From the NCBI GenBank assembly GCA_029817715.1, contig JARUPY010000190.1:4836001-4900000 (forward strand): DNA of 64,000 nucleotides, in the 5' to 3' direction. Origin of the DNA: Melastoma dodecandrum. Its lineage: Eukaryota; Streptophyta; Magnoliopsida; Myrtales; Melastomataceae. Positions within the stretch are counted from its first letter, which is position 1. Each line of letters starts with the position of its first letter. The position numbers and the translations under genes are program-made. Positions 11,722 to 21,916 of this stretch are shown piece after piece. The notes under the pieces were generated by a model. It searched no databases. It was not told the origin of the DNA and was given only the letters and a program-made list of their open reading frames with translations.

Positions 11722-11935
11722 AGGAGATGCGTACCGGGACTATGGTGGCTCGTCCTGGAGTTTGAGTCGAAGGCGGATATGCGTACCGGGACTACGGTGG
11801 CTCGTCCTGGCTTTGGAGTCGAAGGCGGAGGGCTGTTACCAGAGCTACGGTTGCTCACTCTGATGGTGGAAGTGAAGGCGGAGGGTTGTTACCAGAGCTA
11901 CGGTTGCTCACTCTGATGGTGGAAGTGAAGACCAA
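11722..11935. repeat. 52-54 bp minisatellite, four units
   Basis: Four tandem units begin near 11731, 11783, 11834 and 11888, built around a GTACCGGGACTACGGTGGCT-like core and the linker GAGTCGAAGGCGG. The duplicate in block B (33570-33730) has only three units, so the array has changed length since the blocks duplicated. Confidence 0.8.
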
Positions 11936-12278
11936 TGAAACCTTAAGGGTTTTGCCTAGGTCGGGGAATCCTAACAAGTACGCTAAGGGGTGACGAGCAA
12001 GATAAGCTTCTGTTGGCTGATTTGATCGTGATTTTCTCTGAGGGAGATCTCCTCCCTTTGGTATCCGGTCTGTTACGACCTTCTGAAGATCTTCCAGACC
12101 CAACTCACCCCAAGAATCTCGGAGCTAACTGATTTCCACTCATTTGATCGTGGGTCGTAAGCTCCTCTGACTTTGGGTTTAATTGATTATCTTTAAAACG
12201 TGCACTAGAATATGCATGGGTAGCAAGTCCTATTTATCTCGAGACTGTGGAACCATTTTCCTTTGACATGTGTCTTTT

Positions 12279-12420
12279 ACAGGCGCAGGCCTATAGACTT
12301 CATATCCTCTGTAAGCGCAAGCCTATAGACTTTGTGTTCCAGGCGCAAGCCTGTAGACTTTGTGTCCCAGGCGCAAGCCTGTAGACTTTGTGTCCTTTGG
12401 AGGCGCAGGCTTGTAAACTT
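12279..12420. repeat. 28-32 bp tandem array of small hairpins
   Basis: Five units start near 12281, 12312, 12341, 12369 and 12401. Each carries a self-complementary core such as AGGCGCAAGCCT, followed by GTAGACTTTGTGT. The core can fold as a four-base-pair stem with a GCAA loop. A matching array lies at 34073-34216. Confidence 0.8.
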
Positions 12421-12600
12421 CCCTTGATTACATGGTTACTATTCTGCCTCTGTAGACTTCCTTTGCCACGTAATCTATGTAGACTGCGGGCACAGGCCTG
12501 ATGTGTTTAACTTGGCTATGGGCTTTTATGGGCTTTGTCAGAGTTAGGCCCATGATTGGCGCAACATAACCGGCATGGCAATCGCATGTCAACAGCCGCT

Positions 12601-13380
12601 AACCGACAGCTGTTCGTCCGTCTTGATTGTCGAATAAATTAAATAAATGAATGAAGATGTTCTCCGTCTCTTCAATTGTCGTTTTGCGGGTCCGGGTCCT
12701 GTGACCGGAGGACTATTTGTTGGGCGGGAAGGAAAGGCTGTCTGTTTTCCTTATTTCCTTTGGTGTGCAATTCTCCCTTAAAAACAAAATACCATTTCGT
12801 GTTGAAATGTGATTTCTCTCGAGATATGGGACCAAAAACTTTAAAAGAAAGAGAGAGAGATGCCCTCCCTCCCACCACCCCCAGTTGGTGTTGTGTCGTG
12901 TTGTTAGGGCAGACCTGATTGAGGTAGAGAACTGGATGGACCCGATACAAGTTTTTTCCTCAAATATTAGGCTTGAAAAGTAACTGGATGCCCATTGAGG
13001 TTCAACCAGTCAAGCCCATTAAAGAAAGGAGGGAGCCCATACGTCATCCTTGTATTAGAACCATGGGGGGAATGGATCTCGTCAAGAGTGGAGGAATGTT
13101 TTCGTCGGGAGTGCCCTCTCAAGGACGCTAAGCAGCCCAATGACTCCTCTGTTCACACCTCCAAGTCAAGGGCCAGGTCCCTTTCCTTCGTCTTTTTTGA
13201 GTCTTGGGTTTTAAAGTTTTTTTTTTAATCATTTGTAGCTTCGGTCATGACCGTGGTGGGTATTTGATAATAATCTCAGTCTTTTTTGGCTCAATCAATG
13301 CCTCGTGGGGGTTTAGGGTTTTACAGTTCTATTGCATGGCTAAATTATTGGCCAAGGTAAAGGGAGTCCAGGTGTTTGCG
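12601..13380. repeat. Duplicated noncoding segment, copy A
   Basis: Matches 43932-44700 with several percent divergence. In block B the Athila element separates it from the LTR-like unit; here the two are joined without interruption (CCGCTAACCGACAG at 12596-12609). No gene is supported; it is probably part of an old retroelement. Confidence 0.7.
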
Positions 13381-15430
13381 TCGAAACGGATCACGTCGGA
13401 AATATTTGGCAATAATACTTACAGAGTTTTTAGATGTGGTCACCAGTAAGTAAAATAAAAAGATTAAGTTGATCAAATAAAGACTTACAATAAGAGTAAA
13501 ATGCTTACAACCATGAAAAAATAAAGTAAGGACGATGGTGCGACGTTGTAGACTTGCTGCTAGACGTTGTATTACCGTTAAACATTCAGATTTCCTACCG
13601 TTAAAACCACTCACGACAACATCGATTTTAACCAAATCGTGAGGTTTGTATCCAAGCATTCAAAACCTGGACAGCGGAAGCATGTTTATCGTTGCTCCAT
13701 TGTCTACTAGGTCCCGACTCACCATGGTACCATCGAAGGTAGTGTGATGTACAAAAAATGCATGTGATGCTTCAAGCTATCAGATAGTTTCTTCAACCAA
13801 TGAAGTGGAAAACCTGTCGGATAAACTGGTGAACAAGAAAGAGGTACCTTACCTCTTACAGTTTCCACTTTTCGATTATTGGCGAAGTCTACCGACAAGG
13901 TGAGAGCGTTACAACACACAATTGGTCTCTTTTCGCCATCAGCATCACTTGGGATTTCACTCCGAAGAGGGGTGTAATAAAAACTCGAGCCAGGGCCTTC
14001 CTAATGGTCCGTAGACTCGACATGCTCTGCCTCAGTGTTCGATTCCTTCATATACACTTTGGCAGGCAAGGCGGCCCCTGGGTAGGTCTGGGCCTTTTAG
14101 TAACGTGACTTAGATATCTATCCCTTCTCTTACAAGCCCTTGGTGGTAAAAACGTTTTGCCAATAGCTCTCTGCCAATGTTTCGAGGGGTTAACCGCTTT
14201 GATTACCCTTGATTTCTTATAATCAGGGAAAGATTGACATACCTCGACAAAGTTTCCAGCGAACGGATCATATCCCACTACTGTCCGCATTGGTATCTGC
14301 TGCGTTTTTGGATATTTGTTAGTCTCAAAAGTACCTGTAGTTGCGCAGTGAGCGGGTTTGATCACGATCTCCCAATTTGACGACAGGTCTACAAGCTTGA
14401 GGAAACAGATGACACAGCACGGGGTACAGAGTTAAGTAATCAAGATCATGTTCTGAGCTATTAGCTTGCATTTCTGACACAACATCCTCTCATCTAAGAA
14501 CTGAGCTATTGGTAGTCTCGTCCGAAGTGCCTGGATGTCTACCTTAGGCATTCCATATCTTGGCTTGACCCCCTTCTCCTGTGATCTTTCGACCTGTTGA
14601 TTTCTGTCGGAAACGTTCCCTTCTGTAGTTCCAGGGTGCGTTTCGCCAGTGTAACTGGTTTTCTCTTGTTCTAACTTTGCCCCTTGCTGGATGAACGGGT
14701 CATTAAATTTCAGATGTCTTTTGGGGCACTCCAAAATATGGAGCTGTTGATCGGGTGCTCTGCCCCGACTATGGGGGCCACCCCTTCCTCCTCGGGTAGC
14801 TGGCCTACGCTCCACGCCTGGAGGGCTCCTGAACCCCCTCTGCAAGTTATTAGAGGCACTTTGCGAACTTGGGGAAACTATTTTCATTGCCACCTCCTCA
14901 AGCGGAGTCAAATTATACCAGACATCCCCCTGATTGTTTCACAGATACTTTCTGAAAGTATTGCACCTATCAGTGGTATGCGTGTCGTCCATATGCCAAC
15001 AGCAGAGGTTAGACGCCACTTGCCTGACTGGGCAGGTGACTACACCTTTATCGGCTAAACAGCGGAAAAGGGCATTCGCTATCATGGTCTCCCCGGGGAT
15101 CTTTATGTCCTGTTGCGAAAAATCAGTATTAGTCTCAATGATATTGATGTCGACATCAAAACATCAAACATATGAATGGCGATTTCATCGTCAAAAGGCT
15201 TGTCGTCGACCATAGAGACTTCGTCTACTTCAGGGAAGCATAACTCTTTTGACTCTATGAGGTCTTGAATTATGTTCCTAAACGATAAGCAGTCCCTGGT
15301 CGTGTGCGTGAACAAACCATGCCACTTGCAATAATTCATAGTTTTCTCTCTTTCCGTCTGAGGGGCCCTATGACCCGGTTTTAGCTTTAATCCGTTTTTG
15401 TTAGAAAAGCCAGTCGAAAATTGCATTTGC
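13381..15430 (-). pseudogene. Ty3/gypsy gag-protease relic, copy A (Tat/Ogre-like)
   Basis: Read on the minus strand from ~15430. A gag nucleocapsid segment holds two knuckles with the spacing C-X2-H-X4-H-X4-C: CKWHGLFTHTTRDC (~15330) and CCWHMDDTHTTDRC (~15020). A proline/arginine-rich stretch follows (~14850) and then an aspartic protease core with DNGATI at ~13700 and GYKPHDLVKIDVVVSGFNG. It has many stops and frame changes, including a short deletion near 13745 relative to copy B. After the protease the reading runs directly into LTR-like sequence (13560-13380), so reverse transcriptase and integrase are absent. The Tat/Ogre assignment rests on the knuckle and DNG motifs and is moderate. 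Confidence 0.75.
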
Positions 15431-15714
15431 CTTGTTTACGTCAAAAGAATACTTTCATTATTCGCCACATTTCTAAGACGCTTTTGCTTTTGAATTTTTC
15501 CTTGTTAATGGCTCATAAATCATTGCTTCGCCTTTCACGAACTCAGCCATGTAAAAAGAATTACACCAACACATCCCATGAATCTATTGCTAAATTTGAC
15601 CGGTAAGTGTTATATTCAATTTGTTTTTACTTAAATTCTTAGGACGACTTCTAATTGACGGATGCTCTTGAACTCATACGATTTCATCTGCGCCTGGCGA
15701 TTGCTAATCCACAA

Positions 15715-15900
15715 ATATGAATTCGGGCCCAAAAGTCCGAATCGGGTCTAACGTCTGTAAAATAAAGACATGAGTTCGGAGTGATGTTCGGATCGAGTCG
15801 AACGTCCGTTAGTTAGAAATAAATTTTTTTAGCAAATGTTACCTTTTCGCATGTCTAGTGTGATAGATTTTATAAATAAAGTCGGTGACGACCGGTTAAA
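15715..15900 (+). mobile_element. Diverged Tat/Ogre-type LTR tail
   Basis: This aligns by eye with the reverse complement of 57540-57770. Shared blocks are CATGAGTTCGGAGT, CGGATCGAGTCGAACGTCCG, CTTTTCGCATGTCTAGTGTG and AAATAAAGTCGGTGACGACCGG. It is more decayed than the copy on the right of the window, and the GTGGCGACTCC core has become GTGACGACCGG. No internal region is attached. Confidence 0.7.
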
Positions 15901-16239
15901 CTACACCAATCTATTTTTAACAAAGCCATCGTGGAATGGTAAAGGTGACACGAGCGGCTCCAATCCTTCCGAGGCTTCCTTCTCAGGCCATGTGCCGCTT
16001 TTTACCCATTACCTCCAAAAGAGCATTGACACAATCGGCGAGGGCCGGACAAATCTGATTAGGAATCGAGAGAGGGTCTATCCCGGTCTCCTCTATAGCG
16101 TCTGACGCTCGAATTGAGATGCCAACCGGATGGGCCTGGGGAAGCGGGCCTGGATGCTCGTATCGTTCTAACCGCCACACACATGCTAGGCCGGATGTAC
16201 ATTAATTGTTCAGAAATGTAGCCCTTCATTTGGTACATA
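15901..16239. other. No gene seen
   Basis: Mixed-composition sequence after the LTR tail. Short open frames on both strands overlap with no recognisable protein. Confidence 0.4.
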
Positions 16240-17210
16240 CCATTTTACTGATCATACATGTAGACTCACTAAGCCACAACATTCCATTTCCCATCGTGGG
16301 GACATAATCAATTCCATTCACTGCATTAAGCACACTTATTGACGCCTCAAATTTCATGTTCTAGTCATGCCAGACATTTTGCAAATTTGGGTAGGCATTT
16401 TTTAAGGTCGTTGTCCCGAAATCGGAGTTGTTAATTCCTATTTTTTATTTTACTCGTCAAGGAAATCGTAGTTGTCATATCCTACTTCAAGGGAGGGCAA
16501 AAAATCGAAATTGCCAACTCCGGCTTCGAATATCACTTTTAAAGAAGTAAAAGGTGGCAACTCCAACTTCCTCAAAGAGTGATACTGGAGTTGTCAACTT
16601 CGATTTTAGGATATTATTTAATGAATTTAGAAATTACATACTCTATTTCACGCAATATTTTGAGAATTAGGGTATTATTTAACGAATTTAGAAATTACCT
16701 GCTTTATTTAACGCAATATTTCGAGGAAATAAACCCCTGGTCATGAGGCTATCCACTGCGTACATGTAGACTCACTAAGCCACGTGGTTTCATTTCCCAT
16801 CGTGGGGACGTATTAAGCACATTTATTGAGGCCCAAAATTTCATGTATTAGTCGTACCGGACTTTGTACAAATCTAAGGTCAATGTTGAACATATTTTGC
16901 AAAATTGGGTAGGCATTTTTTACGGTCGTGGTTCCGAAATCGGAGTTGCCAATTAATTTTTATTATTTCACTCTTTAAGGAAATCGGAGTTGTCATCTCC
17001 GATGACGAAAATTCGGAGTTGCCAACTCCGACTTCGGATTTCACTTTTTTAGGAAGTCGGACTTGACAACTCCAATTTTCTTAAAGAGTAAAATCGATAT
17101 TTTCAACTTCGATTTTATGGTATTATTTAATGAATTTAGAAACTAGATGCCCTATTTCACAAACTATTTTCGCAACTAAGGAACAAACACCTTGTTATGT
17201 CATGCCATCC
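16240..17210. repeat. Tandem pair of ~500 bp units rich in CGGAGTTG palindromes
   Basis: Two related units, about 16258-16740 and 16762-17210, share GTAGACTCACTAAGCCAC, CATTTCCCATCGTGGGGAC, GGGTAGGCATTTTTTA and CCGAAATCGGAGTTG. Each contains clustered inverted repeats of the type GGAGTTG/CAACTCC. The cleanest is CGGAGTTGCCAACTCCG at 17014-17030, a perfect 8+1+8 palindrome. No coding region. Possibly a decayed transposon or an LTR interior; I cannot name the family. Confidence 0.65.
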
Positions 17211-18180
17211 ACTGCATACATTGTAGTTCATCAAGACGGTTTCTCCACTGCATATAGTTGTAGTAAAGTTAATGATTATTATAAGCATTCATAAATGCAT
17301 ATCACCCAAGATTTAACACTTTTTTGAAATGAAAGAAAAACCCCAAGGCAAAAATACTACAAACATCCCACTTTCAAATAATTGAAATGATGTTGTAATA
17401 AAGACAACTACTATGAACAGTGTCAGACACAGAAAATTTACGAATTATAGGTACGAACAATGACATGATATGGAGAAAATTAGCAATTACATATAGGAAC
17501 AATGTCATGGCATGTATGAAATTCGAAGTTACATGACATGTAAGGAATTAGGAATTACATGTACGAACAATGACTGATATGTATGTAATTGGGTAAACAA
17601 TGCGATGACATCGATGAACAATAGCCTTGACATGTTGGGAAAAGAAAAGGAAAAATGTAAGCGTCCCATGAAAGTTCGTGCACGGTGTTTAGCCTTGACC
17701 TACACGTGTTTAGTCGCCAAAGTGACTCGCTTTTATATGTTTGTAAAATTTTTTTGTGTAATTTAACAGCAATAACTTGATAGATACCCAATTAATTTAA
17801 AGTTATAAGAAGCATTGGATGTATAATATATTTGACTGAGGATGTATGCATAGAATGGGAATCTGCATTTCAGCGTTCGAATATTTAAATGTATGATATG
17901 TTTTACTAAACAGAGAAATGGTAATTTTGGTTCTTGTTGATAAGTATAGGTCAGTATTGGTTGAATCATGACTGATATATACGCCGGCCACTTTCAGGGG
18001 ACTTTCTCGACGATAACTATGAGAAAACGATACTAGATCATACTACTATTATACTCTGATAGAATATGTAGGCGTATTAGTTACAATCACAAGAATTTCC
18101 TAGTTTTGTTATTTCCTTTCGCAACTCGAAAGCAATGCATGATCGTGAAAGCAGATAGAGTAAAGAACATAATTTTATTG
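17211..18180. other. AT-rich sequence, no gene seen
   Basis: Contains loosely repeated phrases (GGAATTACATGTA..AACAATGACATG, 17440-17620), probably a degenerate short repeat. The 3' part is the downstream flank of the PP2-like gene. Confidence 0.45.
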
Positions 18181-18183
18181 ATT

Positions 18184-19135
18184 TCAGAGTTTCACCACTG
18201 GTGGTTTGATGGCGACTCCTTTAATCATAATGTCAGGACGACCCCAGAAGTAAACTTGGATCTCGAAGCTCAGTTCGCCGACATAGTTCGGTTTCATTTG
18301 GAATTTTCCGACCGGAAATGGATACCATTCCCCAAGGGGAACTCTCCCCACAAGATCCCAAGGTTCTCGGGTCTGATTTCCATCTTGTATGGACATCTTC
18401 TTCGTAGAGGCAGAGTAGATGCTCCCGAGTCCTCCTGTTTGGATCAGCTTCAGGTAGAGCACCACTTCATACTTCTGCTCGGGTGACAGACCCAGCATCC
18501 CCAATTTCCCTCCTACTCTTACATGTCTCTTTCTTTCGTACTTCGCCGTCTCAAGACTTTGCTCTCCCTCAGCGCCACTGCCACAAAAGATACACAAGAA
18601 TTTTCCTTTATGTCGAGTGCTCTCACATGATATGTGTCCTGGTCCACCGAGGATGTTAATATTGAGATAGCGATATTACAGTTTTTGTTTATCGATGACA
18701 TAACTCGGGCTACCGTTGCATCTGTGTTGATTCTCAGTGATTTGGGCAGCAACATGAAGCAATTCATGCTCGGTTCCCCGTCATCCAAAAGAGTAGTGTC
18801 TCGGTACCCTGCATCGATTAATCGATCAATTATATTAATTGATAAAACTAAAAATCAACAGCGCGGCGATAGTTATGAACCAATAAATGGAGTGATTGGT
18901 GATCAAGTTCTTCTAAATCAAGAGATGAATGAATATTTTTTTTTATATTTCTTTTTTCTTGGTCATGGAGACATCAACTAACCTCCCTCTTGTCTTTGAG
19001 GACCACACCGGCAAGGAGTTTAGCGCACAGATCTGGCAATGTCAACTGGGAAAACTCCTCCTCGCTGGGCTCCACAACAAATAGCAGAAAGTTGAGGGGA
19101 GGAACCACCAGGTTGTTGCTTTTTCCTTCCGCCAT
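18184..19135 (-). CDS. Phloem protein 2 (PP2)-like lectin
   Basis: PP2 proteins are sieve-element lectins that bind chitin-type glycans; relatives act in defence. A first exon from the ATG at 19135 ends near the GT at 18982 (...LPDLCAKLLAGVVLKDKRE), matching the PP2 N-terminal helix region. A middle segment (from ~18808) has NCFMLLPKSLRI, matching the family motif NCFMLFARDLSI. The C-terminal part (18570-18184) has YEVVLYLKL, EWYPFPVGKFQMKPNYVGEL and IMIKGVAIKPP, a typical PP2 end. Between 18600 and 18510 the reading must move by one frame and the usual CWLEI motif is not clear. Either another intron is present or the gene is broken. The exon 1-2 junction also did not resolve cleanly in phase. 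Family call firm, integrity uncertain. Confidence 0.65.
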
Positions 19136-19498
19136 CGCCTCTCGCCCAGCAACTCAATCCCACTGCTAAAATCTCAGAGGACTTATATACTCGTCGATAA
19201 ATGAAATCGAAAGAAATGCTCATGGTTGTCTTTGCTTCAATAGGACCGAGCTACTATGGATCGATTTTTCTTAATATTTTGGCTTGGTAAGGGAAGAAAA
19301 AGGGTCATCCAGTGCAGTAAAAGCACCACTGTAGATTTTTAGGTCGGTTCAAAAGCTTTGCTCGACTCAGACCTAGTTCATTCTCCTAGGGTAATCACAA
19401 CATCCAGCAAGACTTGTAACACAAGGACTCAGTGACCTTACTACTAGGGTGTCCCTTCGGACCTTTGTATATATTTGAAAACTTAAAATAATAATAAT
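19136..19498. other. Upstream flank of PP2-like gene
   Basis: Probable promoter region of the minus-strand PP2-like gene. No gene or clear regulatory site recognised. Confidence 0.4.
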
Positions 19499-20160
19499 TA
19501 GGTTCGGAATTTACTGTTTAGCTTAGTAAATTACTAAAATATTTCGTAACAGTTTACCAAATTTTATTAAAATTTCGCTCATAAATTAATAAAAAATTAC
19601 GAAACAAAAATTCATTTTTAATAAGTTCCAAACAATTTTACTATGTTCGACAGTATTTTACTAATCTTCCTAAATAAATTAGTAAATTATTACTAATTTC
19701 ATTCAAAAGCCAGTCGGAAAAATTACTAAACATTGAACTTTTACTAAGTAAAATTAGTACTTTTTACTAAATATGAACATTAAATTTTTAGTAAAAATTA
19801 CTAAACAAAAAGTAGTAAATCGGATGACAATATTACTAACAAGTTTAGTAACCATTTACTAAATTTGAATAGTGAATTTTTCGTAAAAGTTACTAAAAAA
19901 ATGAAGAAATCACATATCTTTTTCGTAAACGATTACTAAAATAATCTGAAAATAACCGGGTGAAATTACTAAACGCAAATTAGTAAAGTTTACTAACTGT
20001 GAACGGTGAAAAATCAGTAAACTTTACTAACTAATTTACTAAGTTTGAAGGGTAATTTTACTAAAAAAGATTGATTTTTAGTATTCTTTACTAAAAATAA
20101 AAGCGATTTTAGTAAACTACGTAACGATTACGTGCACGTATCGTTAGCAATTTCCTGCAA
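19499..20160. repeat. TTACTAAA/TTTAGTAA-rich low-complexity block, left part
   Basis: More than twenty occurrences of ACTAAA, TTACTAA or their reverse complements within 660 bases, on both strands and without fixed spacing, giving many potential small hairpins. Similar wording (ACTTTACTAAATAAATTATTTACTAAAT, TTTCGTAATATTTTACGAAA) resumes right of the hAT-like element. TAGGTTCG near 19498 and CGAACCTA near 21540 are inverted and may be the element's ends. No coding sequence. Confidence 0.6.
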
Positions 20161-20219
20161 ATTCGTCCTCGCTTTTACGGGATGGCCTTTGATTTGGGAT
20201 ACAAAGTGTGATTGCCTAA

Positions 20220-21042
20220 GGGGGTGAGCAAAAAATTTGGAATTCCAAATATCGAATCGAAATTTTGGCATTTCGTATCTGGAATTCGGCATTTGATATT
20301 CGTATTTTGGTTCAATTTTATGTTTATGAAAAAATTTTCGGTTTCGATATTTTAATATATTTAATTCGGTGTTCCAAACAAACCAAAATTTAATCGGCTT
20401 ATTTTACTTTTGGGCCTTTGGCCCATGCCCCTGGACATCTTTCAGCCCACAAAAATTGTCAAGAGCCTAGGGTTAGGACCCATACGATCCTTAACCATCC
20501 TGGCTTCAGGATTCTCACGAGCTCCCCCACCACCCTCATTCTCTCCGCGGCGACCTCCACCGTGCGGTGCCCGTACGCCCCCACTGTGTGGACGAACACG
20601 GCCGACGTCACCATGTTGAAGTAGTTGTCCAGGAACGACAGGCTCCTCACGTCGCCTTCTTGGCATGTCACATATTCTTGCACTCCTGTAGTTTCATCAG
20701 GCATCCTACAATCAATCGAGGGATTCGATTTCATACTTGTTAATTTTTTTTCTCTTTTTTCTCCTATCCAATTTTTTACCTTCGATCATGGCAGTTCTGA
20801 GAGCGGACATGGCGGTTTGCTTGCAATGAGCTAGCCCAACCACGCGGCTGGAGCTACCGCCCTTCTTCATATAGCATTACCACGGGTCCATTAAAAATTT
20901 GGAAGATCCAAATGCCAAACCTAATTACCCAAATAATTTTGGTATTTCAGTATTTAGAACTTTGGAATTTGGTTCGGTATTTGGAGAACAAAAAATTAGA
21001 AGTTTGGAATTTGGAATTTCAGTATTCCAAATGCTCACTCCT
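20220..21042. mobile_element. hAT-like nonautonomous element carrying a gene fragment
   Basis: The left end reads GGGGGTGAGCA followed by TTTGGAATTCC. The right end, reverse complemented, reads AGGAGTGAGCA followed by TTTGGAATAC. These are imperfect terminal inverted repeats of about 20 bases of the (C/T)AGGGGTGAGCA type seen in plant hAT elements. The subterminal regions are full of TTTGGAATTT-type repeats. No transposase is present. I could not find a matching 8-base target duplication. The interior (20400-20870) is GC-rich and carries a methyltransferase-like fragment. It is nested in the TTACTAAA-rich block. Confidence 0.65.
20459..20734 (-). pseudogene. Captured methyltransferase-like gene fragment
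   Basis: The minus-strand frame contains CQEGDVRSLSFLDNYF, SAVFVHTVGAYGHRTVE and ERMRVVGELVRILKPG. This matches the middle of plant class I S-adenosylmethionine-dependent methyltransferases: the acidic turn after the cofactor site, the DxVxS strand and the LKPG loop. The N-terminal GxGxG cofactor loop is absent. After LKPG the expected glycine is replaced (GWLRIVW) and the frame ends soon after. GC content is far higher than the flanks, consistent with capture by the surrounding hAT-like element. The family call is from memory of the pattern. Confidence 0.65.
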
Positions 21043-21540
21043 AATTCGTACTTTACTAAATAAATTATTTACTAAATAAATCTACAGTTGTACGAAGTTC
21101 ATAGTATTGTTTCGTAATATTCTAAAATCATTTCACACATAGCGAAGCACTTAATACATTATGAATAAAAAACCTTCTAATTATACAAAGCCCATTCGTA
21201 CTATACAAACGATCCATGTACTACTTTACGAAACGTCCCACATAATTTTACGAAGTTCATTAGCCTTTTACATAACACTTTTGTATATTCCGAAACAATA
21301 TCGTACTGTTTCGTAAACAATACGAATTTTATGATACAGTGAGCTACTGCTTTGTACTCATATAAGCACATGTGAGAGTAACTTTAATTGCGTCTAGAAA
21401 TTTGTCAATTCATCCGCATTTTTAAAGAAAAGACTTAGGTTCGGGATACATTGGGCGATTTCGCACATTAAAAAATAAATTTCGTAATATTTTACGAAAC
21501 TATTTCGTGAACTATTTTGGCTGCTATTTCTTTTAGAAGC
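21043..21540. repeat. TTACTAAA/TTTCGTAA-rich block, right part
   Basis: Continues the word usage of 19499-20160, with repeated TACTAAAT, TTTCGTAA and TTACGAA. It suggests the hAT-like element split an older repeat. No gene. Confidence 0.5.
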
Positions 21541-21916
21541 GAACCTACTTAATTTCACATGCGAGAAGCTCCAGCAATAAAGGTGCCACGCTTATCAGCA
21601 CGCCATCGTCCACGGTTTCCTGGCCGCTCGAAGATGTTGAACTCCCGGACCAAACCCGAGGTAGATCGTGATTACGAGTGCTTCTGCCAAATGTGCACCG
21701 AATTGCCGTTTGAAAAAGGCCAAAAACAGTATTGAGAGGGAGGATTATGACAATAGAGAGATAAAATTCAAAATCAGCAGTGTTCGTCCACCCGATGATA
21801 TGCGGCTTGAATTTTAGCAAGAATCATAGACTTCCCCATGAAGTAGAGCCATGGAAAATGTCGATTCTTAAATTATCTGAGCAAAGTGCTCATCAAGATT
21901 CCAGAGGAACACTAGT
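21541..21916. other. Downstream flank of the receptor-kinase relic
   Basis: No gene recognised. Probably 3' untranslated and downstream sequence of the minus-strand kinase. Confidence 0.4.

Larger units (their letters stand above)
11242..12600. repeat. LTR-like unit, copy A
   Basis: About 1.35 kb with no gene, repeated at 33095-34399. It begins with the boundary motif GTAAATATATTAAATATTAAA. On the minus strand it contains ACTTACTGGCGACCACATC (~11440), which resembles the TGGCGAC core following Tat/Ogre-type LTRs, so it is probably a retroelement LTR in minus orientation. Many copies of GTAGACTT are scattered through it, and it carries the two minisatellites listed separately. Confidence 0.6.

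Noticed and set aside
20200..21060. 8-base target duplication of the hAT-like element
   Set aside because: I compared the bases next to both termini and found no convincing match, so the element call rests on its termini only.
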